Shown here: piece by piece, positions 9,959 to 20,109 of the stretch
Numbering within the stretch: the stretch's first letter is position 1
Layout of the letters: each line of letters starts with the position of its first letter
Source of the DNA: Alviniconcha marisindica
Lineage: Eukaryota; Mollusca; Gastropoda; Provannidae
Assembly (NCBI GenBank): GCA_018857735.1
Contig: JABMCL010003389.1
Span: forward strand, 485,001 to 549,000
DNA: 64,000 nt
Direction of reading: 5' to 3'
Position numbers and translations under genes: made by a program
Notes under the pieces: model-generated
Told to the model about the DNA's origin: nothing
Database searches by the model: none
Seen by the model: only the letters and a program-made list of their open reading frames with translations

Positions 9959-10329
9959 GTTTATCATCAAGACTGCATGTCTTGGTTGTTCGAGTTTTAT
10001 GACTGGAACACTCACACGAGGTGTGGTATCGACCTCTTCGTTCCAGTGCTGACACCCAGCTCCTAAAACTTCCACTATATAAACACAAGACGAAAGGTGA
10101 TCGTGGCTTCTCTCATTTTGGCCAGGTGACAATGAAGTGTTTTTGTTTGTTTGTTTTTTCTCCATCTCCATTATGTTTTTTTCTTGTTTTTTCTCCATCT
10201 CACTCCAGTGTACCGGCTGTGCACTTAATTACAACAGTATATATCACTGTTGTCAAAACGAGACAATGTGTGTGCGTGAGAGAGGCTGGGGAGGAACTGC
10301 ATTATTATGATTGAGGCTTTTTGGCCGAT
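9959..10329. other. no gene recognised
   Basis: T-rich stretch (10139-10205) and mixed sequence; nothing coding or repeated that I can support. Confidence 0.4.
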
Positions 10330-10445
10330 GGAATTTATAGTATGCGTTCGGCGACTCAAGGCGTTTTGTGATTTGATTAAACAAAAGCATGGAATGCATA
10401 AATACACAAAAATGTATAGCATAATAATACATTACTACACTTTTG
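10330..10445 (+). repeat. repeat G fragment
   Basis: AATTTATAGTATGCGTTCGG, CGACTCAAGGCG, AAACAAAAGCATGGAATGC and AGCATAATAATACATTACTA match the tandem units at 11720-12715. Confidence 0.65.
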
Positions 10446-10499
10446 TATATTTGTATACATTTCTGTTTTCACTATATACAGCGACTGTAGAAGCACTGA

Positions 10500-11730
10500 C
10501 GAGTCATGTCCTCTAGTAAAATTTGAAGATGATACAGAACTGGTTGGAAAAATAAGTAATGATGAAGATGCACTATACAACAAGCAGATTGAAAACTTTG
10601 AGAATTGGTGTGATAAAATTTACTTGTATTTAAATGTTTCCAAACGAAAGAGATGTGCATTGATTTTTAGGAAGAATCAAAGATGCCCCAAACCACCTAC
10701 ATTAAAGGAGAAGCAGTGGAGAGAGTAGACACATGTATGTACTTAGGTGTGTTTTTATTTTATTTTTTTATAGTAGACTGAACTGGAAAGAGAACAACTC
10801 TGTGCTGAAAAAAGTGAACTCGAGAATGTATTGTATGAGAAAGCTGAGAGCATTTGGAGTCAATTCAGATATGGTAGTAACTTTTTATAATTCTGTAATA
10901 TGTAGTCTTATTATGTTTGGCACTGTCTGTTGGGGTGGGAATATTTCAAATTTTGATAGAGGGAGGTTGGAAAATATTGTGAAAAAAGCTGGCCATGTTG
11001 TGGGAAAGTCACTGGACAATTTTAAGACTCTACATGAAAAGAGAATGTACAGAAAACTAATGCAAATATCCTCCACATCCAATGAGACACTACTTTGATA
11101 GCAGACACAGCAAGAGGAGTGGAAGATTTTTACTCCCGAGATGCTTAATGTCCTCAGGATGTCGGTTGACATAATATTTTAGGGACAAGCTGAGACCTAT
11201 GCGTGAGCATGGTTCAATATAGCTTTACGTCCACGGAAACCAGAAGGCTCATTAGGACGGACAGCCCAGGACGGCCACCTCGACTCTCTCACAGCTTCTG
11301 AACTATGAACTCCCGAGAACATATACAAACCGTTATTTTTTATTTTTTTTTAACCCTCTGCTATGTCAGTTTTTGACAACAATTATACCAGTCACTAACT
11401 GTGTGTGCGCATGCGTCAGGATGTCTGCTGAGGATGATAACTTCCCACGAGACGGAGGGTGTATGTGTACCGACTGATTATTTAATTTGATAGTTTCTAA
11501 GTCTTGGTTTGTCAGAGAATGCATTATTCCAGGTAACTTTGGTTTTACTAGGTATTAGTATTAGATCATTCCTTTAGTGTCTGCATATTGAGAGGGTGCA
11601 TTTCTAAGAGTGTGTACGTGTGCGTGTGTGTTTCATGACTTTGAATTATTGAGATAAATGAAATTAAGATCAAACGACAGCTTTAATTTCTCTTTGGGAT
11701 GAATAAAGTATATTGTTATTGTTACACATA
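10500..11730 (+). pseudogene. non-LTR retrotransposon (LINE) 3' end, reverse transcriptase C-terminal remnant
   Basis: From about 10519 the translation gives FEDDTELVG, NFENWCDKIYLYLNVSKRK and, after a frameshift near 10720-10735, TCMYLGV, LNWKENN, MRKLRAFGV, FYNSVICSLIMFGTVCWGG and IVKKAGHVVG, ending at a stop after 11098. This is the palm motif C plus thumb of a LINE reverse transcriptase. The catalytic box reads F-E-D-D instead of the usual [FY]-A-D-D. The 3' UTR continues, interrupted by a family B insertion at 11141-11308, to GATGAATAAAGTATATTGTT and a TTATTGT-type tail near 11728. The element is 5'-truncated and inactive. Its clade is not certain. Confidence 0.8.
11141..11308 (-). mobile_element. 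family B element inserted in a LINE 3' UTR, 9-bp target-site duplication
   Basis: A 168-bp minus-strand family B element flanked by ACTCCCGAG at 11132-11140 and 11309-11317. The uninterrupted LINE sequence is available at 17281-17400 and reads straight through this position, confirming the insertion. Confidence 0.9.
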
Positions 11731-11797
11731 CTTAGTCAACAAAGCAAAGTGAAATGACACACTGAAACATAACACACCCGCACTCACAGAGTCGCCT

Positions 11798-11882
<85 letters not shown>

Positions 11883-12177
11883 AGACTGTATGTGTGTAAA
11901 TTAGGATGGATGTGTAACCTGACACACACATATTCTCAGGTTTCCGTGCACGCGTTCATACACATCAAATTTATAGTGCGCATTCGGCGACTCAAAGCAC
12001 TGTCATTTAATTAAACAAAAGCATAGAATGTATAAATATTCACACAAAAATCAGTAGCATAATAATACATTATTACTCATACTTAATCAAACAAAGCAAA
12101 GTAAAACTGACACACATTGAAACACAAACACCATCGCACTCACAGAGTCGCCTGTACGTACGCACGCACACACACAG

Positions 12178-12263
<86 letters not shown>

Positions 12264-12332
12264 CACACACACCACACACACACACACACACACGCACGCA
12301 CGCACGCAAGCACACACACACACACACACACA

Positions 12333-12397
<65 letters not shown>

Positions 12398-12715
12398 AGA
12401 CTGTATGTGTGTAAATTAGATGGATGTGTAACCTGACACACAATATTCTGGTTTCCGTGCACGCGCTTACACACATCCAATTTATAGTGCACATTCGGCG
12501 ACTCAAAGCGCTGTGTCATTTAATTAAACAAAAGCATAGAATGCATAAATATTCACACACAAATCAATAGCATAATAATACATAATAATACATTGGTTTA
12601 AACAAAATTTTATTTATTCATCGTAATCATAAGCTCAACAAATAAGTACAGGAAACACAAAAGCAGTATGCTTATTTGAGTGTTAAGAATACATTACTAC
12701 TCATACTTAGTCATC
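11720..12715. repeat. repeat G tandem array with embedded (CA)n tracts
   Basis: Units begin CATACTTAGTCAACAAAGC, pass through CACTCACAGAGTCGCCTGTA, a long (CA)n (11796-11880; 12172-12394) and GTAGACTGTATGTGTGTAAA, and end ATTCGGCGACTCAAAGC, AAACAAAAGCATAGAATG and AGCATAATAATACAT. Two full units (from about 11720 and 12070) and the start of a third (from about 12700) are present. The units differ mainly in CA-tract length. Confidence 0.75.
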
Positions 12716-13493
12716 CAGAAAAAAGTGAACCTCACACACATTGAAACACAAACACCCTCGCACTCACAGACGCCTTCACGCGCGCGCACACACACAAACA
12801 TGCGCGCGCAACCCCCCCCCCCCCTCCACACACACACACACACATAGGCGGATCGTGCGCACTTAGATCGCAAGTGCGAATAGCACCCCCCATCCCCCCC
12901 CCCCATCCACCTACCAGCCCCTCCTCCCCCCCCCTCACCCCACCACCCAAAAAAATTATTTAAAAAATCAATTTGTAAATAATAACGACAACGGCCAGCC
13001 AGGTGCCTGAGCTTCTTTGTCAGTAAACGAACTGATTGAACCGGAAATATTACTACGTCTGTGGGGATCCAAACCAATTCAGTCAGGTCAAATTTCAGTA
13101 CGCACAAAGTCAGTGTCAGCACGTCCCCCCCACTCCACGTCCGCTTCGGAGGAGTTGCAGAACATTGTAGCGATAGCGAGATAAACGAAAGGAGTCTATT
13201 CCCTCCGAAGCGAGTGAAGTATCGACACCGTCATCCATTTTTCTTTTTCTTTCTTCCTCATCCACAGGAGAGCTCTCTCTGCTCTCATCCAATCAGAGGC
13301 AAGGGTCGCCGAACTGGGCGAATATTCCCAGAACATGTTGAGCGAAGCTTTTGGGACCCAGAACATAGCTTCGTCGCGAGTCGAACCAAAAGTTCGCCCA
13401 ATTAAGAACCAACTATGTTCGCCAAACTTGTTTAAGGTTCGACGAATAGCCCGAACTATGTTCGCGAAGCAAATGTTCGCCCAATTAAGAACG
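12716..13493. other. third repeat-G start, then C-rich and unique sequence
   Basis: The third repeat-G unit continues to about 12775, followed by CA/CG and C runs (12810-12935). At 13389-13406 and 13474-13491 the sequence GTTCGCCCAATTAAGAAC appears twice, in a local degenerate duplication. No coding exon seen. Confidence 0.5.
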
Positions 13494-13743
13494 GGCTTTA
13501 GGCAGAGGAATCTCGGTTCGAATCCGCTTCGGTTCTCCTTTCTCGTTAAAAGTTGTGGTCTGTGGACACTGTCTTGTGACTCTGTCCCTCACAATTAATG
13601 AAACATTGACATGGCTCTCATCGCTGCCCATCTTAATGCAGGAATCATTCTGGTGGTGACGCTGTAGCGATAGATATATAATCTCCCTCTTCCCCTACCT
13701 TCATACCCCTTCCCCCTTCTCCCCGTCCCTAATAAGCCTTTAC
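13494..13743 (+). mobile_element. SINE-A copy, 5'-truncated
   Basis: Starts within the head (GGCAGAGGAATCTCGGTTCG) and keeps the B box GGTTCGAATCC, the body GCTGCCCATCTTAATGCAGG, the C-rich block and CCCGTCCCTAATAAGCC. It ends before the GTGGACGTTAAG part. Confidence 0.85.
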
Positions 13744-14466
13744 TTCTTTGCCCCGGATATGGGGACGGATTCATTCCCGAGAACCAAAAAACAAAAACAA
13801 AAAAAAAACAAGTTTGGCATTTACGTAACGAAATCAAAGGAAAGAAGATAAGATTCATTCGAATTGAAGATTCCGCCATTTTGTTCAGTCGATCTTTCCA
13901 TCAGTCTGCGCTACGTGCTTTCCACTCGCGATTTCCTCGCCGATATTCGAGATTCAAGATTACTTTATTATCTGATCAGAGAAATTAAAACGTGGCTGAA
14001 CATCAACCACATCACTGTACACAATAAGACATATTTTATATCTCAAAACTCAAAGAACAGTTATTGAAAACACAAAAGTTACATAATAAACAAACTAGTA
14101 ATTTACGTAATTTACACACACACACGCACACGTACTCTCACACTGCTCTAGACGCTTGAACAGATTTATCTGTTCAGAAATGCAATTTAATGACTACAGA
14201 ACAAATGTATTTGATTTAGGTACGTGAAATCGTCTATCAGATGGAAGAAGCTCATAATGTTTAGCAATAAAACATGCTGCCAAATTCTGCGAGTCTTTCG
14301 ATCCACAGACGTACAGCCACACACAGCGATTTCAATCGCACGACTAAATCGCAGCATCGAAAGTATCGTGTGGCTTAGACTTCACAGTCTGAGACAGGCA
14401 GTCGCTGTTAGCTTCGATCTCTTTGTTCTTCATTCCGTCACTCCAGAAGTCTGGGGGTGGCCTGCA
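13744..14466. other. no gene recognised; possible retroposon tail at 13948-13990
   Basis: GATTCAAGATTACTTTATTA (13950-13969) is the reverse complement of an AATAAAGTAATCTTGAATC-type retroposon 3' end, so a minus-strand tail is plausible. The rest is unremarkable. Confidence 0.4.
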
Positions 14467-14793
14467 GTAAGTAAACATGGTACTTAACGTCTACAGAAAC
14501 CGTACGGCTTATTAGGGACGGGGAGAAGGGGGGAAAGGGAATATGGAGGTGGGGGGAGAGGGAGATTATATACCTATCGCTACACTGTCACCACCATAAT
14601 GACTTCTGCATTAAGATGGGCAGCGATGAGAGCCATTTTAATGTTTCAGTAGGAAGTGATGGACAAAATCACAAGACAGTGTCCACAAACCACAACCTTT
14701 TTGAAGAGAAAGGAGAGCCGAAGCGGTATCGAACCGAGGTCCTTCCGCTTACCAGCCTAACGCCTTACCGCTAAGCCAAACCGGCTCACATGC
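14467..14793 (-). mobile_element. SINE-A copy, full length with probable target-site duplication
   Basis: Minus-strand copy from TAAGTAAACATGGTACTTAA to CCAAACCGGCTCAC, with the GGTATCGAACCGAGG subfamily box. Flanks GTGGCCTGCA (left) and GTGGCCTACA (right) look like a 10-bp duplication with one change. Confidence 0.9.
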
Positions 14794-14883
14794 GTGGCCT
14801 ACACACACAAGACGCAAATTAAAGCAATTCACGCTTCGCTAGGCGACGGAGGGCATAAAGGTGGACCATCAACCAAGCACTTA

Positions 14884-15214
14884 TGTGTGAGCCGGTTTGG
14901 CCTAGCGGTAAGGCGTTAGGCTGGTAAGCGGAAGGACCTCTGTTCGATACCGCTTCGGCTCTCCTTTCTCTTCAAGAGTTGAGGTTTGTGGCCACTGTCT
15001 TGTGACTTTTTTCATCAATTCCTACTGAAACATTAAAATGGCTCTCATCGCTGCCCATCTGAATGCAGGAATCATTCTGGTGGTGACAGTGCAGCGATAG
15101 GTATGTCTCTCTCCCTCTTCCCCACCACATCCAAACCCCCTCCCCCCCCTTCTCCCCGTCCCTAATAAGCCTTATGGTTTCTGTGGACGTTAAGCACCAT
15201 GCTTACTTTTATTT
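14884..15214 (+). mobile_element. SINE-A copy, full length with 9-bp target-site duplication
   Basis: A reference-quality copy of 331 bp. It starts TGTGAGCCGGTTTGGCCTAG, has B box GTTCGATACC, body, C-rich block, GTCCCTAATAAGCCTTATGG, TTTCTGTGGACGTTAAGCAC, and ends CTTACTTTTATTT. Perfect flanking repeats AAGCACTTA lie at 14875-14883 and 15215-15223. Confidence 0.95.
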
Positions 15215-15449
15215 AAGCACTTACAACTCCATCAGCTCAACAATGCAATCTCTGTTAACAATGTTATTGTCCATCGTCCGTCTCTGTCAGTGCTGGTCGA
15301 TTCGGATGTTTTGACGGGATTAGAGGCACAGCTATACTGTATCCATAACAGCGGGTAAGCACTGATAAAGCCGACGGTTGTCTTTATTGAATACGGTCTT
15401 CCACTCCCTTTCCTCCGCACTGAAAAAGAACGAGGGGCTGGGGCGGGGA

Positions 15450-15450
15450 T

Positions 15451-15494
<44 letters not shown>
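15450..15494. repeat. poly-G run of about 44 nt
   Basis: One of the longest G homopolymers in the window. Its true length is unreliable in any sequencing technology. Confidence 0.9.
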
Positions 15495-15495
<1 letters not shown>

Positions 15496-15721
15496 TGTCA
15501 TAGGTTGCCGATTTCCATTTCTAAGAGAAAATGTGTCACGAACCTAATGTTGTTTTTGTTTTTAATGTGTCCATTTCCGGGTTCAGTCTGTTATCGACAC
15601 AGATCCAGCTGTAGCAACATGTTCTTTAAGTCACACTTTGGGAACAGTTTCTATTTTTATAGAAAGCTGTTGCTAGTTTGTAACCGTACGTAACTCGTGA
15701 CCCATATATTATGTGATGTAG

Positions 15722-15965
15722 TGGATGCGCGGCCCCGTTTTGCTAAAAGGGCCGCAGACGTTGCGCTGTTGCGGGCATGTGCAGGCTACCTCATTTTTGG
15801 TGGTAGACTGCTGGTTCGATTCCTCACTTCGGCCATTCTTTCTCTTCCAGCGTTGTGGTTTATGTACACTGCCTTGTAACTTTGCTCCTCACAGCCAGCA
15901 GCCTTGCTAGTTTTCTTCTGTCTGTCGTGGTGTATACGTCCACACAAACCATAGGCTTATTAGGG
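15722..15965 (+). mobile_element. highly diverged SINE-A relative
   Basis: A B-box-like CTGGTTCGATTCC (15811-15823) is followed by TCTTTCTCTTCCAGCGTTGT, ACACTGCCTTGTAACTTTGC and CTCACAGCC, the same order as the SINE-A head and body. A separate minus-strand tail fragment (ATACGTCCACACAAACCATA) begins near 15930. Confidence 0.5.
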
Positions 15966-15999
15966 ACGAACGAAGTGAGGTGGTTGGTTGGTTGAGTGT

Positions 16000-16320
16000 T
16001 GCTTTACGTCCACACAAACCGTAGGCTTATTAGGGACGGGAAACAGAGGTGGGGGGAGATGGAGATTATATACCTATACCTATCGCCCATCTTAATGCAG
16101 GAGCCATTCTGGTGATGACAGTTATGTCATCACAGTTATGTCATCACCAGAATGGCTCCTGCATTAAGATGGGCGGCGACGAGAGCCATTTTAATGTTTC
16201 ATTAATTGTCAGGGATAAAGTCACAAGACAGTGTCCACAAACCACAACCCTTTTGAAGAGAAGGGAGAGCCGAAGCGGAATGTTCTGTACCAGCCTTACC
16301 GCTGGGCCAAACTGGCTCGC
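16000..16320 (-). mobile_element. SINE-A copy with internal palindromic duplication
   Basis: Minus-strand copy from GTTGCTTTACGTCCACACAA to the decayed head GGCCAAACTGGCTCGC. Part of the body is present twice in opposite orientation (see the palindrome at 16085-16174). The B-box region is lost, replaced by GGAATGTTCTGTACCAGCC. Confidence 0.8.
16085..16174. repeat. near-perfect palindrome inside SINE-A
   Basis: The left arm GCCCATCTTAATGCAGGAGC...GGTGATGACA (16086-16121) is mirrored by TGTCATCACC...CTGCATTAAGATGGGC (16138-16173), separated by a 16-bp spacer that itself repeats GTTATGTCATCACAGTTATG. The arms are about 36 bp and match perfectly by eye. Confidence 0.85.
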
Positions 16321-16481
16321 GACTTGGCTAGCTTGAGCACTGCATTGCCCAAATAACGCCCAGCACCACATTACCACAGTAGGGGAGATACTTTGCAGCT
16401 GACCTGAGCTTTAATTGTCAAAGTCCTAAATGTGCCCAGCGCCACCAAGCAAGTCAATATGCAGTTAAGTCACCCATTAGT
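16318..16481. repeat. repeat D, second copy
   Basis: Matches 5966-6131 in the same orientation: TAGCTTGAGCACTGCATTGC, TAGGGGAGATACTTTGCAGC and AATGTGCCCAGCGCCACCAA. Again it sits next to a minus-strand SINE-A. Confidence 0.7.
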
Positions 16482-16573
16482 GCAATAATAAAATGGCTGT
16501 CATCGCTGCTCATCTTAATGCAAAAATCGCTCTGGTAGTAACAGCTTAGTTCAGTTCAAGATGGTATTTATTT

Positions 16574-16928
16574 GGGAGCGGGGAACGCTCAGTGGTTAGA
16601 GCGCCGGACTTGTGATCGAAAGGTCGCGCGTTCGAGTCCCGACATGAGCAGCGGGAGAATTATCTTCTCCAGGGTCAACTTGCTGGCTTATTTCGGTATC
16701 CGTTCCACCCCCGTGTTACCGCAGTAGCGCACAAAGGATCCCGGTCATTCTGCCCCATAACAGAAGGCACACATGCACCCAACGTACACATGTGCCTTTG
16801 CATGACCTGACACTGCAGACTGGTGCATATTGCATTGTGCACACAGAACGTGTCCCGAGCCGGCAGCAGTTTCAGGTGGCAAGAACCAAGTAGCACTGTA
16901 AGTACACGACTTGAATGGACATTATAAA
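16574..16928 (+). mobile_element. second tRNA-derived SINE type
   Basis: The head reads like a tRNA: CGCTCAGTGGTTAGAGCGCC (A box) and GCGTTCGAGTCCCGACATGA (B box). It continues into a roughly 270-bp body unrelated to SINE-A and ends in a CCAA/CAAA-rich stretch (16929-16996). A functional tRNA gene is unlikely because the acceptor ends do not pair and the body continues without a terminator. Only one copy is in this window. Confidence 0.65.
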
Positions 16929-17032
16929 CCAACCAACCAAAACAAACAAACCAAACAAACAAACAAACCAAAACAACAACAACAACAACAAAAAACGCGC
17001 TATGAAAAGGCTAGTCACCCACTGAGTTGATA

Positions 17033-17220
17033 GTGAGTCGGTTTGGTCAAACGGTAAGGCGTTAGGCTGGTAAACAGAGAGACTTCGGCTTTTCTTTCTC
17101 TCCACAAGTTCTGGTCTGTGGACACTATTTTGCGACTTTGTCCCTCACAATTAATGAAACATTAAAATGGCTCCCACCGCTGCCAATGCAGGAGTCATTC
17201 TTGTGGTGACAGTGTAGCGA

Positions 17221-17282
<62 letters not shown>

Positions 17283-17836
17283 ATGAGACACTACTTTGAT
17301 AGCAGACGTAGCAACAGGAGTCGAAGATTTTTACTTCCGAGAACAAATACAAACCGTTATAAAGTCTCGTTTTTACCCTCGGCTCTGTCAGTTTTTAATG
17401 AAAATTACACCAGTCATTAACTGAGTGTGCGCATGCGTCAAGACGTCGGTTGAGGATGATAACTTTCTAAGGGTGGGTTGGGGATGAGTGAACCTAATGA
17501 TTTTTATTTAATTTGAGAGTTTTTACGTTTTGGTTCGACAGAAAAAGCATTATTCCAGGTAATTTTGGGTTGGCTATTAGTGTATGCAGATTTAGAGATA
17601 GGGGGCGTATGTCTAAGAGTGTGTATATGCGTGTGTTTCATGACTTAGAATTATTTAGATATTTTCTTCGTTGCGCGATCGAACGACAGCTTTAATTTCC
17701 CGCTGGGATGAATAAAGTATATTGTTATTGTTAATCTCCCTCTTCTCCCACGTCCATACCACCTACCCCCTTCTCCCCCTCCCCGTCCCTAATAAGCCTT
17801 GTGGTTTCTGTGGGCGTTAAGCACCATGTTTACTTA
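17033..17836 (+). mobile_element. SINE-A copy split by (TA)n and a LINE 3' fragment
   Basis: Head and body run from GTGAGTCGGTTTGGTCAAAC to GACAGTGTAGCGAG (17220). A (TA)n tract (17221-17282) and a LINE tail (17283-17735) intervene. SINE-A resumes at AATCTCCCTCTTCTCCCACG and ends GACGTTAAG-like GGGCGTTAAGCACCATGTTT plus ACTTACC. Part of the B box is deleted. Confidence 0.8.
17283..17735 (+). mobile_element. LINE 3' UTR fragment (same family as 10500-11730)
   Basis: Starts ATGAGACACTACTTTGATAG, matching 11083 onward without the family B insertion, and ends GATGAATAAAGTATATTGTT-ATTGTTA. It is 5'-truncated with no reverse transcriptase. It sits in the TA-rich part of a SINE-A, a likely A/T-rich insertion target. 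Confidence 0.8.
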
Positions 17837-18197
17837 CCTCCACTCAGAATCGCAGAGCCCAGGAACGATGTGAAGAGAGAGGTGAAGCTGGACTCTCATA
17901 GTCATCGAGTTGGACTATCGTTTACTTCAGGTTCCAGTGACTGCCATGGTCTTTCAGAATCTGTATTTGTGACGCTGTTTCGCGCAGCTGTTGGAAAAGC
18001 AAGCTGCATAGTACAAAAGCTGCTTCGCACTAGTGGGGTCCCCACCTCCATAACATGACCGACGGTGTCTTAGGTCTTTAAGGGTCAGAGGCCATAAGGC
18101 TTATTAGGATCGGGACCCTCTGGGAGTTCCGTCCCGTCATTTATCATGACAACTGAGTGTCATAAGACGCTAAAATCCAACCAGCCAAACTGTCTCC
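17837..18197. other. no gene recognised
   Basis: Mixed sequence. CATAAGGCTTATTAGGATCG (18093-18112) is an isolated relative of the shared retroposon tail. Confidence 0.4.
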
Positions 18198-18421
18198 CTG
18201 TGAGCCGGTTTGGCCTAGCGGTAAGGCATTAGGCTAGTAAACAGAAGGACCTCGGTTCGAGTCCGCTTCGGCTCTCCATTGTCTTCAAAAGCTGTGGTCT
18301 GTCGACACTGTGGACACTGTCTTGTGACTTTGCTCTCACAATTAACGAAGCATTAAAACGGCTCTGGTCGCTGCCCATCTTGATGCGGGAATCATTCTGG
18401 TGGTGACAGTGTAGCGAAAGG

Positions 18422-18461
<40 letters not shown>

Positions 18462-18480
18462 GAGAGATAGATATTATAAC
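18198..18480 (+). mobile_element. SINE-A copy truncated at a (GATA)n tract
   Basis: Head with A and B boxes intact (GGTTCGAGTCCGC). The body ends at a (TAGA)n microsatellite (18421-18470) and the tail module is absent. The GATA tract apparently grew from the ATAGGTATATA segment of the SINE. Confidence 0.85.
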
Positions 18481-18505
18481 AACTTCTTCCCCACCTCCAT
18501 TATTT

Positions 18506-18858
18506 TGAGCCGGTTTGGCCTAGCGGTACGGCGTTAGGCTGGTAAGCGGAAGGACCTCGGTTCGATACCGCTTCGGCTCTCCTTTCTCTTCAAAAAGGTT
18601 GTGGTTTCTGGACACTGTCCTGTGACTTTGTCCGTCACTTCCTACTGAAACATTAAAATGGTTCTCATCGCTGCCCATCTTAATCCAGGAATCTTAATGC
18701 AGGAATCATTCTGGTGGTGGCAGTGTAGCGATAGGTATATAATTTCCCTCCCCCCCCCCCCCCCAACACCTCCATACCCTCTTCCCCCCGTTCTCCCTGT
18801 CCTTAATAAGCCTTATGGTTTCTGTGGACGTTAAGCACCAGGTTTACTTACTTACTTA
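18506..18858 (+). mobile_element. SINE-A copy, full length
   Basis: Head, GGTTCGATACC box, body with a short internal duplication (AATCCAGGAATCTTAATGCA), poly-C block (18748-18763), tail module and a CTTACTTACTTAC end. An extra tail-only fragment follows at 18867-18940 (GTTTCTGTGGACGTTAAGCA). Confidence 0.9.
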
Positions 18859-18940
18859 CCTCCATGCCTCCAAGCCCCCCCCACCCCACCCCCCCGTGCC
18901 TAATAATACATGGTTTCTGTGGACGTTAAGCACCATGTTT

Positions 18941-19685
18941 GCTGTCCCCTTTCTTACCCGTTGAGACTGGCCTTGACCGGCCGTTGAGACTGGCCTTGAC
19001 CGGCCTTTGAGACCGGCTTTGAGCAGCTGTGTGAAACGGCTGAATCCGCCCCAAGGCAGGGCGTCAAAACAACCCAACACAATCGCCTTGCTGTGTGTCG
19101 CACGAGAACCCTTTCCGAACCCAACTGCGTCCAAAGCGTGACAACTTCTACCAGTGAAGCGCGCCACCCGCTCTCTTTTAAATTATAATTTCCTTCTTCC
19201 CTCCCTGCTGTTTACTAGTCCCGGGTAAACCAAGTACTGCGCAGCCTGGGTCATTGTTGACAGTTCGTAGGACCGAGAACTGCGTGTCAAGGCGAGTCTC
19301 GGTGTACATAGCGTTTCTTCCTCCGTTGTTGAATTGTCTGGCGATGCGGATAATGCGCTGATTCGGCCATTGTTAAGTTTGTATTCTGACTGAGAACACC
19401 GTCACAAGGTCACGGTCTCTGCACAAGCAACGTGATCAGAAGTGGACAGAGGAACAACAGCAGCAACAACAACGACAACCACAACAAAACCGGGTAAACA
19501 GACAACCCCTCCTCCAGACCAGGAAGTGAGCCACGGTTTGATTTTTGCGCACAAAGAAGCGGGCCGAGTTCAGGACGGTGTTTTGTTGGTCTGGATGCAG
19601 CAGTTTGTGCAAACTTTGTGTGTGTCACAGTGGAGAAAAAAATCGACTTCTCTTTGGGGGGGGGCATCGTGGTTGGCGGCTGCCG
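18941..19685. other. region upstream of AMT exon A, no gene recognised
   Basis: GGCCTTGACCGG occurs twice in tandem near 18969-19003 (a 23-bp unit). Otherwise mixed sequence that should include the promoter of exon A. I see no clear TATA box. Confidence 0.4.
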
Positions 19686-19910
19686 ATCGAGCGTGGGACC
19701 CCGCAAACGACTTCCCTGTTCAAAAACGGTAGCGAGTGTGGGACGTTGCAAAAATCTGTTTGTTCGGGGACAGTAGCGAGTGTTGGACGTTGCAAAAATC
19801 TGTTTGTTCGGGGACAGTAGCGAGTGTGGGACGCTGCAAAAATCTGTTTGTTCGGGGACAGTAGCAAGTGTGGGACGCTGCAAAAGACTTTTCTCTTCGG
19901 GGACAGTAGC
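19686..19910 (+). repeat. 44-bp tandem repeat directly upstream of AMT exon A
   Basis: Units begin GTAGCGAGTGTGGGACG at 19729, 19773, 19817, 19861 and (partial) 19906, with a more diverged unit at 19686-19728. Each unit contains TGCAAAAATCTGTTTGTTCG and ends GGGGACA. The array ends 27 bp before the ATG, so it probably lies in the 5' UTR or core promoter. Confidence 0.9.
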
Positions 19911-19936
19911 GAGGTTTCGACGGTGTTAGCGGCAAG

Positions 19937-20045
19937 ATGGCTACGACGAACGTAAGCGCCGTTATGGTTGAGGATGCGGACTTTGAGAGGCTGAAGCTTC
20001 AGCTCGATCAGTTCTTCCTCATCGTCATGGGCATGATCGTGTACC
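19937..20045 (+). CDS. ammonium transporter first exon A (partial gene)
   Basis: The exon encodes 36 residues plus one base of the next codon. After a polar, acidic leader, the end reads LQLDQFFLIVMGMIVY, matching the start of the first membrane helix of animal Amt-type ammonium transporters. These are plasma-membrane trimers that pass NH3/NH4+. The start is chosen because an in-frame TAG lies at 19907-19909 and the ATG has A at -3 and G at +4. The donor is C|GTGAGT (phase 1). Exon B at 62231 shares 11 of 14 residues of the motif and has the same phase. I found no matching second exon between here and 63179. So this is either an alternative first exon of the downstream gene, a paralogue whose other exons lie outside or are lost, or a relic. 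Coding identity is fairly sure; gene structure is inference. Confidence 0.8.
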
Positions 20046-20109
20046 GTGAGTATTCATGAGCGCTTCTCTTCTTTCCCTTGTTCTGACCACTAACAATTAA
20101 CACTGTGAA

